A DNA stretch of 64,000 nucleotides from JBFHIJ01 sp963678775. Its GTDB lineage: Bacteria; Bacteroidota; Ignavibacteria; Kapaibacteriales; UBA2268. Positions 33,880-41,479 of the stretch are shown here, piece by piece (within the stretch, counting starts at the first letter, position 1; the number at the start of each line of letters is the position of its first letter). The notes under the pieces were generated by a model. The model made no database searches and was not told the DNA's origin. It saw nothing but the letters and a program-made list of their open reading frames with translations. Location of the stretch: assembly GCA_963678775.2 (NCBI GenBank), contig CAXXGR010000002.1, forward strand, positions 1,054,001 to 1,118,000, read 5' to 3'. The position numbers and the translations under genes were made by a program.

Positions 33880-35238
33880 TTAGTGATTGAGAGGTAGTTT
33901 CAGATAGGCTTTTGTTCCTTTATTCACTTCTGACTCCAGTTTGACTTCAGCATTAAGTAAATCTGCAGATCTTTTGATTATAGCTAACCCCAAGCCAAGC
34001 CCCATAATCATTGGATTGGTACTAAAGTGGTAATATATATCAAAAATATTTTGTAATTGTTCCTTTTCTATGCCATATCCCGAATCAATAATCTCAAATT
34101 CTGCAATGTCTGCACTGATTTTACAATTAATGATAATCTCGGTATTACGACGTGAAAATTTGGCAGCATTACTGGCAAAGTTTAGCAAAATACGTTTAAG
34201 TAAAGACCTGTCGGAAGTGATTAAATCGATTCCCTCTTCCTGATTAATACGGAAAATTCTATTTAAAGATTCTAGTTGATTGATCTCATGAGCAACTTCA
34301 TTGAGCAAAGCATTTATAGAAAAGCTGCTATATTCAAGGCTTACCTGCCCGGAGTCAAACTTAATTATAACTTGAGCTCTTTCGATATTGTAAGAGATAT
34401 TTTTAGTAGACCGTAGAAGAAGATCCGTCTCTTTGCTTATATCCAAGCCCACAGCCTCTGCTTTGTGTTCTATGATATTAATATTATTTTGTATAGTCGC
34501 AAGTGGAGTTCTAAAAACGTGTGCAATCACATTGGTAAATCTACCTTTTGCATCATTTAATATTTTTTCTCTTTGGAATGATTTTTTTACTTTTAATTTT
34601 TCTTCTTCTAACTTCTTGCGACTAAGAAAATCTATACGTTTATAGAAGTCTATAGTATACCTACCAATAATGAGCGTGAAACCAAGAGAAACAAATAATA
34701 CGATGCTTATCAATATAAAATCAGAGGGGACATTGCTTTTTTGGTTTATTACTAAAAAGTAAATTAGAGAGATTATAAAATAGTTTATAGTTGCGATAGT
34801 AACCCTGATATCAATCATAATGAAGCCAAAAACTAGGGTTAGAACTAAGCCATAGGTATAGCTGTCTGCTAAGTGCATAGGAGTTTTAAAAATTACATAA
34901 GAAATCCCTGATGCAGATAGTATTACAATTAAAGAGGCAAACAGTGTGAAGTATTGTTTCCACCTTGGTAAGATAGAAAAAGTCCATATTAACAGGAGTG
35001 CAGGAGTAAATATACCCAACCTTGCTATAAGTAATTCGTCAACTGCATATTGTTGGAAAAAGACATCATAAATAGCAAATGAAGCAAAAAATATTATACC
35101 GGCTAAAAGTAATAAGCGTTGAGATAGATAATGCCTCTCAGTGTTATCTTTTCTGTACTCAGACTCTAACTGTTTATCTTTAAAACTAAGTAGATAAAGA
35201 TTAATCAGCTTAGCATCGAATTTATTTAAAATATTCAT
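33880..35238 (-). CDS. Membrane-bound sensor histidine kinase
   Basis: 452 aa. Six hydrophobic helices occupy residues about 35-195 with no large periplasmic loop, so the stimulus is probably sensed in or near the membrane. A coiled coil (RKKLEEEKLKVKKSFQREK) leads to HisKA with the unusual H box IAHVFRTPLATIQ in place of SHEFRTPL. HATPase motifs are NFASNAAKFS, DSGYGIEKEQL and GLGLGLAIIKRS. It lies nine bases downstream of a receiver-kinase gene and probably forms a phosphorelay or shared circuit with it. Confidence 0.9.
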   Translation of the reverse strand: MNILNKFDAKLINLYLLSFKDKQLESEYRKDNTERHYLSQRLLLLAGIIFFASFAIYDVFFQQYAVDELLIARLGIFTPALLLIWTFSILPRWKQYFTLFASLIVILSASGISYVIFKTPMHLADSYTYGLVLTLVFGFIMIDIRVTIATINYFIISLIYFLVINQKSNVPSDFILISIVLFVSLGFTLIIGRYTIDFYKRIDFLSRKKLEEEKLKVKKSFQREKILNDAKGRFTNVIAHVFRTPLATIQNNINIIEHKAEAVGLDISKETDLLLRSTKNISYNIERAQVIIKFDSGQVSLEYSSFSINALLNEVAHEINQLESLNRIFRINQEEGIDLITSDRSLLKRILLNFASNAAKFSRRNTEIIINCKISADIAEFEIIDSGYGIEKEQLQNIFDIYYHFSTNPMIMGLGLGLAIIKRSADLLNAEVKLESEVNKGTKAYLKLPLNH

Positions 35239-35247
35239 AGTTTTAGT

Positions 35248-36519
35248 CTATACTTGTTTAGGTAATGTAAAATAGAACTCAGATCCTTTGCCTACTTCCG
35301 AATTTACTCCTATGGTACCTTTATGCAAAGTAACAAACTCTTGGCAAAGTATAAGTCCAAGCCCTGTACCTCTTTCATTGTTAGTACCAAGAGAAGTAAT
35401 ATGTTCGTCAATCTTAAATAACTTCGATTTGATTGAATCATCCATGCCAACTCCATTGTCTATAATACTAAATCGAACAAAGTCATTGTCGTCATCCTCA
35501 GAGTATAAAGAGATACTACCTCCTTGCGGAGTAAATTTAATGGCGTTAGAAACTAAATTCCTAATCAAAGTAGAAAACATCATATAGTCTGCTCTGATTT
35601 TTGTCTTATCGTTGATGTTATTTGTAAGCGTTATCTCTTTGTTAGATGCTTGAGTATCAAGTAACTGTATTGTTTCTTCAGCAATGCCTTTTGCCAGCAG
35701 TACAATAGGAGTAAATGTATTAACTTTTCTTTGCACTCTAGACCATTCCAGCAGATTTTCCAGCAAGTCATATACATGCTTAGAATTATTAAGTAAAAGC
35801 TCAAGTATCTCGTGTTTTTCATCATTACTCATAGAGTCTCTTTCATCTTGAATCATTTGTAAAAGACCACTAAGACTCGAAAGTGGACTTTTTAAGTCGT
35901 GTGCGATAATAGAAAAAAACTTGTCTTTTTCTTTGTTAGATTTTTCTAAATCAGAGTTTGATAGTTTTAAACTCTCCTGTGATTCTGCTAACTCACCAAG
36001 TATTATATTCATTTGAAATGCATTCTCTTCTACACTTTTTTTAGCTTCGTACAAGTCACTGGTGTGCCGAATCAGCTCTTCACTCATTTCTTCTAACTCT
36101 TCTTTTTGCATGTTCATGTAGTGATATGCCATAGAAAGTTTTAGTAAGTTCTGAATCCTTACATTGAGCTCTCTGATGCTGAAAGGTTTTGTTATATAGT
36201 CTGAAGCTCCAAGCTCCAAGCCATGAATTACATTCTCAATGTCATTTTTAGCAGTCAGAAAGATAATAGGAATTTTTTTGGTTTCTTCATGTTCTTGTAA
36301 AATCTTGCATACTTCAAACCCATCCATTTCCGGCATCATCACATCCAAAAGAATTAAATCAGGTATTATCTTTCTCATTATTTTGAATGCCTTATCAGCA
36401 CTATTAGCTAAAAGCAGTTTATAGTTTTCTTTTAAGACGTTTGCCAATAACTGAATGTTATGTGCTTGATCATCAACAATTAAAATCGTTGGTTTTTCTG
36501 CAAATTGAATATCAATCAT
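35248..36519 (-). CDS. Receiver-first hybrid histidine kinase
   Basis: 423 aa. The receiver is at the N-terminus (residues about 10-128: D16-D17, phosphoacceptor D59 in LILLDVMMPEMDGFEV, T in FLTAK, K in YITKPFS). A long coiled coil follows, then HisKA (FSIIAHDLKSPLSSLSG) and HATPase (NLVSNAIKFTP, DNGVGMD, GTGLGLILCQEF). There is no membrane segment. This order is common in Bacteroidota and cyanobacteria and suggests that an upstream kinase phosphorylates its receiver. First gene of the pair with the membrane kinase. Confidence 0.92.
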   Translation of the reverse strand: MIDIQFAEKPTILIVDDQAHNIQLLANVLKENYKLLLANSADKAFKIMRKIIPDLILLDVMMPEMDGFEVCKILQEHEETKKIPIIFLTAKNDIENVIHGLELGASDYITKPFSIRELNVRIQNLLKLSMAYHYMNMQKEELEEMSEELIRHTSDLYEAKKSVEENAFQMNIILGELAESQESLKLSNSDLEKSNKEKDKFFSIIAHDLKSPLSSLSGLLQMIQDERDSMSNDEKHEILELLLNNSKHVYDLLENLLEWSRVQRKVNTFTPIVLLAKGIAEETIQLLDTQASNKEITLTNNINDKTKIRADYMMFSTLIRNLVSNAIKFTPQGGSISLYSEDDDNDFVRFSIIDNGVGMDDSIKSKLFKIDEHITSLGTNNERGTGLGLILCQEFVTLHKGTIGVNSEVGKGSEFYFTLPKQV

Positions 36520-36624
36520 AATTTATCTTATATGTTTTACATAAGCAGAATCTAACTACTGATATATACATATAGGAGACTAATAAGTGTTCTTATTATT
36601 TATCAAATTAAATGTTAGACAGAA

Positions 36625-36656
36625 AAAAAGCCATAAATTTGAGTATTTATGGCTTT
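36625..36656 (-). terminator. Intrinsic terminator of the porin-like gene
   Basis: Perfect 12-bp stem 36627-36638 with 36645-36656, six-base loop. On the minus strand it is followed by a T-run (the A-run at 36623-36629). It lies 24 bases past the stop of the porin-like gene. Confidence 0.9.
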
Positions 36657-36680
36657 AAATAGGAAGACTTGCAATAGATG

Positions 36681-37859
36681 TTATTTGAATTTATAGTTAA
36701 ATTCTAATTCCATTTTGTTACGAGTCAACAAATTAACTTTATCATCATCACCAATAGTTTTGTCATTGATTTGATATCTGATTCTAGGTGTGATATCAAA
36801 GCTACCATTTTCTGAAGAGTAAACTATCCAAGTGTATCCTGCCCATAGATACATAAAATTATTTTTGGCTTCAGTTCCATCGATCATTTTATCAGTTCTG
36901 TTTGCAAAGTCAAACCATGCTACGATTTTACCCGGACCTACTTTTTTAGTAGTTTTTAATCTCGCTAAATAAGCGGTGTATTCATAGTTAGGATATCCAT
37001 ATTGCTGTGGAGTAGGGTTGTTTTCTACATCAACAATAAACAAATCTTTTGTTTCAACTCCCTGTTGAGAGTAGCCTGCGAAGAAGTCCAAAGTAAAACC
37101 TGCTAAATCTTTATGACCTATGTTCAAGCCAAATGTCATAGGAGCAGCTAAAGAGTCATCTGCCATTGTATATAGTCCTTCAACTCCGAAATGCAATTTG
37201 TCGATATTATGAGTGTAACCAAGCATCAAAGTATACTGATCTGTCGTATTCCTTGTTTCATTTCCATCAGCATCTTCTACTTTCATACCTTCATTATCGT
37301 CAACCATTACTGACATGTTGAATTGGCCGTCACCTACTTTCAAATAAGCGTTACCACCATAATATGCATCAGTGTTAAAAATGAAATATGGAATATCTAC
37401 CATTTTAGTTGGGTAGAAGTGCAAATCATAAATAGGATTATTCGTAGCACCGGCACCAACAAGACCTAAAAGGAATCCAAACTTATCACCCTGATATCCG
37501 AAGTTCATTTCCAGGAAGTCTAAACCAGAACGTTTGGCTGCATCATTGCCAAGTTGACTGGCAGGCTCATTGCCAAGCAAATCTGGGGAAGCACCCTGAG
37601 CGAAGTTACCGTTGTACTGACCAATACCATTATGACCGATCATAGTATTCATAATCCATCCATCACCAATACTGACTTTTGCCTTTACTCTTGCTCTATA
37701 CATGTAATAGAAATCTTGAGAAAGAGTTTTTCCTGCATCGGTTGCATCTTTGACATCCATACGAGGACGAACTCGAGCATCCCCACTGATTTTGATGTCA
37801 GCTGCATAAGAAGGAATAGCAATCACTGCTAATATAATCAGTAATAGAAACTTTTTCAT
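36681..37859 (-). CDS. Porin-like outer-membrane protein
   Basis: 392 aa from ATG 37859 (MKKFLLLIILAVIAIPSYAA, a signal peptide); GGGAG lies about nine bases upstream and rules for this start over the in-frame ATGs before it. The mature part has about sixteen amphipathic strands separated by Asp/Gly/Asn-rich turns (IKISGDARVRPRMDV, GFTLDFFAGYSQQGVE, ELEFNYKFK at the end). This resembles porins or alginate-export-like barrels; the solute is unknown. Single-gene unit with its own terminator. Confidence 0.82.
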   Translation of the reverse strand: MKKFLLLIILAVIAIPSYAADIKISGDARVRPRMDVKDATDAGKTLSQDFYYMYRARVKAKVSIGDGWIMNTMIGHNGIGQYNGNFAQGASPDLLGNEPASQLGNDAAKRSGLDFLEMNFGYQGDKFGFLLGLVGAGATNNPIYDLHFYPTKMVDIPYFIFNTDAYYGGNAYLKVGDGQFNMSVMVDDNEGMKVEDADGNETRNTTDQYTLMLGYTHNIDKLHFGVEGLYTMADDSLAAPMTFGLNIGHKDLAGFTLDFFAGYSQQGVETKDLFIVDVENNPTPQQYGYPNYEYTAYLARLKTTKKVGPGKIVAWFDFANRTDKMIDGTEAKNNFMYLWAGYTWIVYSSENGSFDITPRIRYQINDKTIGDDDKVNLLTRNKMELEFNYKFK

Positions 37860-38027
37860 ACCCATAGTCTCCCAAATTTTGAAATATTGAAACATTGTTA
37901 AAGTCAAAGACTGATAAAGTTAATAAATATTTGCGAATAGAAACTCAGAAATAATTTTTCAGACTATATTTCGTTTCTATATTCAGAAGAAACAAAAAGC
38001 AAGCCAAAAATAAAACAAGGTTCGAAT

Positions 38028-38558
38028 ATGTTTAGAGATGAACTGATTACACTTAGACAAGAATATAAAAATGAAGAATTTGCTCTGGCTCTCCAACTCC
38101 TGGAAGAGGCATATAACGCATATATGAAGGGTAATTTTGGGATATCATCAATTATATATTCAGACGACGAAATAATTGCACATGGGCAAAATAGGATGGT
38201 CTTTCCGACTTTTTCTAGTGCCTTGCATGCTGAGATGGATGCTATTAATACTTTAGAACATGAGAATACGAAGTTAGATAAGGTATCGGGATTAGTTTTA
38301 TATAGCTCTCTGGAACCATGCCCAATGTGCATGACCCGCATTATAAACAGTGGTATTACTAAAATATATTATATGGCTGACGACAAAGAGGGCGGTGCTA
38401 AGCAATATCTTAAGTTCATGCCTCCGATATGGCAGAAACTGGGAGCTAAGTTAGAAATTCAAAAAATGCAACTGCCTTCGCATTTTGAAGAGCTTTCTAT
38501 AAAGTTGGCTTTTGCTAATGCAGATAAAATCCACAAGACAATACTTAAGAGGCAGTAA
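38028..38558 (+). CDS. Nucleoside/cytidine deaminase-like protein
   Basis: 176 aa. Zinc-dependent deaminase fold: the HAE motif with catalytic glutamate lies in LHAEMDAINTL (near residue 67) and the zinc PCxxC in SSLEPCPMCMTRI (near residue 103). Related proteins are guanine deaminase and TadA. The longer N-terminal helix and the divergent C-terminus argue against orthology with TadA. It ends one base before the stop of the convergent UmuD-like gene. Confidence 0.85.
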   Translation: MFRDELITLRQEYKNEEFALALQLLEEAYNAYMKGNFGISSIIYSDDEIIAHGQNRMVFPTFSSALHAEMDAINTLEHENTKLDKVSGLVLYSSLEPCPMCMTRIINSGITKIYYMADDKEGGAKQYLKFMPPIWQKLGAKLEIQKMQLPSHFEELSIKLAFANADKIHKTILKRQ

Positions 38559-38984
38559 TTACTTCCCTAGAACGTGAATGACGTGCTTTACCACACCCTG
38601 TATAGAGAAATCATAATAGCTAAGAATCTCTATGGGAAGGAATTTCTGATTGGCTGAGAATAGGTACACGGTACCGTCTATTACCTTGTATGTTTTTACT
38701 AGCAACTCCCCATTTACAGAGGCTATAACTACTTTGCCGGAGCTTGCTGTTTCTGTAGAGTCTACAACTAAGATGTCACCGTCAAATATGTTTTCGTCAA
38801 TCATGCTTTCGCCATTGACTTTCACTAAATACATACCCTCTGGCTTTGTTTTCAAAAGCTCGTTTAGATTGTACATCTTTTGGCTGTTAGTATGTGTCAG
38901 TTTACCAATAGGCACAGACGCATCAAACAGTGGTGCTTCATAGTCAATGCTCGCTTTGATAGAGCTTATTTTCTTAGCCTTCAT
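38559..38984 (-). CDS. UmuD-like S24 peptidase with intact Ser/Lys dyad but no cleavage site
   Basis: 141 aa. The fold is that of UmuD: catalytic S60 in VNGESMIDENIFDGD and K97 in GELLVKTYK, at the same numbers as E. coli UmuD. The self-cleavage position aligned with Cys24-Gly25 reads Ile26-Gly27, in PLFDASVPIGKLTH, and the following FPSPA is lost. There is no helix-turn-helix domain, so it is not LexA. No umuC is adjacent. It lies 15 bases downstream of a second UmuD-like gene, in one operon. The active site looks functional, but the protein is unlikely to cleave itself at the usual place. Confidence 0.87.
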   Translation of the reverse strand: MKAKKISSIKASIDYEAPLFDASVPIGKLTHTNSQKMYNLNELLKTKPEGMYLVKVNGESMIDENIFDGDILVVDSTETASSGKVVIASVNGELLVKTYKVIDGTVYLFSANQKFLPIEILSYYDFSIQGVVKHVIHVLGK

Positions 38985-38999
38985 CTAACTCTAATTGTA

Positions 39000-39434
39000 T
39001 TATAAAGAATGTATAATAGCGGTAATCACGCCAACAGTTTTATAGCTTAGTTCGCCAATACTTAGCGGTAAATACTGCCTGTCATGCGATTCCAAAAACT
39101 CTTCACCTTCGATTAGGCGGTAGTTCTTTACAGTAAAATTGCCGGATAGATCAACAAGTATTAACTTGCCGTCTTCGGGCTCCACTGCTGTATCAACGAT
39201 AAGAATATCTCCATCGCAAATTCCATAAGGCTCCAGTTCTGTTCCATTAATACGGGCAAAAATTGTAGCCGCCGGATGTGCTATAAGCATTTCGTTTAAA
39301 TCAATTTCTTTGTCTACTGTACTGTCAGCTGGTGTAGGGAAGCCGGCAGAAACGCTCATCTGAAACAAAGGAATTTTAACTTCAGATTCGGTTTGAGACT
39401 CAAATCCAATGATTTCTATGGTAGTCATAGTCAT
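39000..39434 (-). CDS. UmuD-like protein with canonical Ala-Gly site but no catalytic serine
   Basis: 144 aa from the first of two nearby ATGs (39434, 39428). Residues 22-37 (PLFQMSVSAGFPTPAD) match the UmuD cleavage region with the scissile Ala30-Gly31. At the nucleophile position the sequence is INGTELEPYGICDGD, that is Glu66 instead of Ser. The lysine (K103 in NFTVKNYR) is kept. It should therefore be unable to cut itself. It is the first gene of a two-gene unit with the Ser-containing paralogue. Confidence 0.87.
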   Translation of the reverse strand: MTMTTIEIIGFESQTESEVKIPLFQMSVSAGFPTPADSTVDKEIDLNEMLIAHPAATIFARINGTELEPYGICDGDILIVDTAVEPEDGKLILVDLSGNFTVKNYRLIEGEEFLESHDRQYLPLSIGELSYKTVGVITAIIHSL

Positions 39435-39470
39435 TTTCCATATTAATTATTACGCTGCAAGAGAGAGGCC

Positions 39471-39496
39471 AAAACTTCTAACTCCCCCGAAGTTTT
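39471..39496. promoter_or_regulatory. Inverted repeat upstream of the UmuD-like operon, candidate operator
   Basis: Two perfect 8-bp arms, AAAACTTC at 39471-39478 and GAAGTTTT at 39489-39496, 10 bases apart. They lie 37-62 bases before the start codon of the first UmuD-like gene, where a LexA-type repressor might bind. The link to SOS control is inference; no known consensus for this lineage is invoked. Confidence 0.35.
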
Positions 39497-39606
39497 GCAA
39501 TTATACAATTAAAATAATTTAGCTCTAAAATCAAAATGATTTTTTATTTCTTTAGAAAGTCTTCTAAAATCAGCATATTTGTATATTAAAAAAAAAAGGA
39601 ATAAAG

Positions 39607-40314
39607 TTGAGTACATATATTGTATATACAGACGGCAGTAGCCTTGGAAATCCCGGGCCGGGAGGCTATGGAGTTGTAATTAAGTATGGAGATGAGAGGC
39701 AGGAATTTTCGTACGGATATAGAAAAACCACTAATAACCGCATGGAAATGCTTGCAGCAGCTATAGCACTTGAGAATATACCTGAGGGCAGCGATGTGAT
39801 GCTACACTCTGACTCAAAGCTCCTCATAGATGCTTTTAACAAAAATTGGATAAATGGCTGGCAGAAGAGAGGATGGAAGAAAGCAGATAAATCCAAGGTG
39901 CTGAATATAGATTTATGGAAGAAAATTATTGAAGCAATGAAAGGGAAAACTGTTAAATTCGTCTGGGTGAAAGGCCATGACGGCATCCCTGAAAATGAAA
40001 GATGCGATGTGCTTGGCAGGACTGCGGCAGGAGAAAGTCCGACAGAAGCAGACATAGGTTACGAAGGTGAAGCTGATAGTAGCTTATTTAACCCGCCTGA
40101 GGAAGAAGACACTTTTGTGCCGGAAACTCGTAGGATAGATAAGTCTTTGGGCTACAACGGTAAGGATAGAAATTATAATTTCTCTGCTCAGGAGATAGTA
40201 GGAATAGGTACTTTTATTGAAATGAAAATTCAAAAAGGTGACAAAGAGAAGAGCTTTTTTATAGGTAAGGATGATTTGCAGGGCGTAATTGATGCATTAA
40301 AAACATTTTTGTAG
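39607..40314 (+). CDS. rnhA: Ribonuclease HI with an extra C-terminal region
   Basis: 235 aa with a TTG start behind AAAAGGA (39594-39600). Residues 1-145 form RNase HI, which cuts RNA in RNA-DNA hybrids. The catalytic set is complete: D9 (YTDGSS), E47 (RMEML), D69 (HSDSK), H124 (KGHDG) and D134 (ERCDVL). The remaining 90 residues, about 146-235, are not part of the standard enzyme. They include an acidic linker (PPEEEDTFVPE) and a short mixed alpha/beta region (VGIGTFIEMKIQKGDKEKSF) ending in a helix. Confidence 0.93.
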   Translation: MSTYIVYTDGSSLGNPGPGGYGVVIKYGDERQEFSYGYRKTTNNRMEMLAAAIALENIPEGSDVMLHSDSKLLIDAFNKNWINGWQKRGWKKADKSKVLNIDLWKKIIEAMKGKTVKFVWVKGHDGIPENERCDVLGRTAAGESPTEADIGYEGEADSSLFNPPEEEDTFVPETRRIDKSLGYNGKDRNYNFSAQEIVGIGTFIEMKIQKGDKEKSFFIGKDDLQGVIDALKTFL

Positions 40315-40326
40315 AGAGATAAAAAT

Positions 40327-41199
40327 ATGGATCGCAGAAATTTTATAAAGATATCAGCTCTTACTTTGCTATTTGCCAAATCTGGTTTGCAAGTTGCTGC
40401 CTCGCAAAGAGATTACTCTAAGTTTACTAAGGCAGACTTAGCAAAATTTAACAGCATAATTGCAAAATATTCTAGAGACAAGTATAAAAAACTTACCAAA
40501 GGGGAGTTAGTCGCTGCCATAGGTAAAGAGTTTATTGGCATTCCTTACGTAGGTGGCACATTGGAAGTTGCTGATAAAGAAATGTGTGTGCTTAACCTAA
40601 GTGAATTAGACTGCGTTACATTTTATGAAAACTCGCTTGCGTTTGCCGAAATCATAAAACAGAAAGAACTGACAGAAGAAGCATTCCGAAATGAGCTGAC
40701 TCGAATGAGATATAGAGACGGAAAAATTGATAGCTATCTTTCACGCTTGCATTATACATCAGATTGGATCAGAGACAACGTTAAAAAAGGGATAGTGCAG
40801 GACATTACTCCTAACTTTAAACACATAGAAAAAGTTGGTGCCGTCAGTTTTATGAGTGCGAACCCTAAATACTATAAACAGCTAAAAAACAACCCTGACT
40901 ATGTAGATATAATACAATCAATAGAGAACGAACTTAACTCAAATAAAAGAGTTTACGTGCCAAAGCAGCACGTAAAAGAAATAGAAAAAGACCTTCGCTC
41001 CGGAGATATAATAGCTATAGCCACATCTATCAAAGGATTAGATTACTCCCACACAGGAATGATAGTAAAAGAAGGCAAAACAGCAAGATTTATGCACGCC
41101 TCCTCCAAACAGAAAAAAGTACTTATAGATGTTAGAATCTCTGATTACATAGCCGGCAGTAAAAAGGCTTTGGGCATAAGTGTGGTGAGATTTGTGTAA
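40327..41199 (+). CDS. DUF1460 protein, putative cell-wall amidase
   Basis: 290 aa. A twin-arginine-like N-terminus (MDRRNFIKISALTLLFAKSG) suggests export. The DUF1460 domain has an NlpC/P60-like fold and acts on peptidoglycan peptides or related amides in characterised relatives. Visible elements: FIGIPYVGGTLE near residue 69-80, nucleophile C96 in LSELDCVTFYENSLA, and histidine in LDYSHTGMIVKEG near residue 241. It lies 12 bases after rnhA and is probably co-transcribed with it. Confidence 0.88.
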   Translation: MDRRNFIKISALTLLFAKSGLQVAASQRDYSKFTKADLAKFNSIIAKYSRDKYKKLTKGELVAAIGKEFIGIPYVGGTLEVADKEMCVLNLSELDCVTFYENSLAFAEIIKQKELTEEAFRNELTRMRYRDGKIDSYLSRLHYTSDWIRDNVKKGIVQDITPNFKHIEKVGAVSFMSANPKYYKQLKNNPDYVDIIQSIENELNSNKRVYVPKQHVKEIEKDLRSGDIIAIATSIKGLDYSHTGMIVKEGKTARFMHASSKQKKVLIDVRISDYIAGSKKALGISVVRFV

Positions 41200-41419
41200 G
41201 TTTATCTCACTTCAGATTGCTGAAAGTACTGTCAAAGATGTTACTATTAGAGTTTCAAACTTACTTGGTCAAGAAATTGCCAATTATACTTTCAATCTGA
41301 ATGGAAAATATCAAATTTTTGATATACCAATTGCAGAATTGAAAACAGGGACTTATATTTACACTATCAGTAGTGGCGGTTTTCTATTTGATACAATCAA
41401 ATTTAATATAGTTAAATAA
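41192..41419 (+). pseudogene. Orphan T9SS sorting-domain remnant
   Basis: A 75-codon open frame with only a TTG near its 5' end, overlapping the end of the DUF1460 gene by eight bases. Its sequence is a T9SS type A C-terminal sorting domain: VTIRVSNLLGQEIANYTF, then IAELKTGTYIYTIS and a final IVK. It has no signal peptide and no passenger domain, and no ribosome site is visible. It reads as the surviving 3' end of a deleted secreted-protein gene. Translation as a read-on fragment cannot be excluded. Confidence 0.75.
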
Positions 41420-41479
41420 TTATTTATTTCAATGGAGGGTACTTTTATAGTACTCTCCTTGATATAAAAGGAAGTCAAT

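Noticed and set aside
38559..39434. LexA or phage-repressor identity for the S24 pair
   Set aside because: Neither protein has an N-terminal helix-turn-helix; both have UmuD length and the short N-terminal arm.
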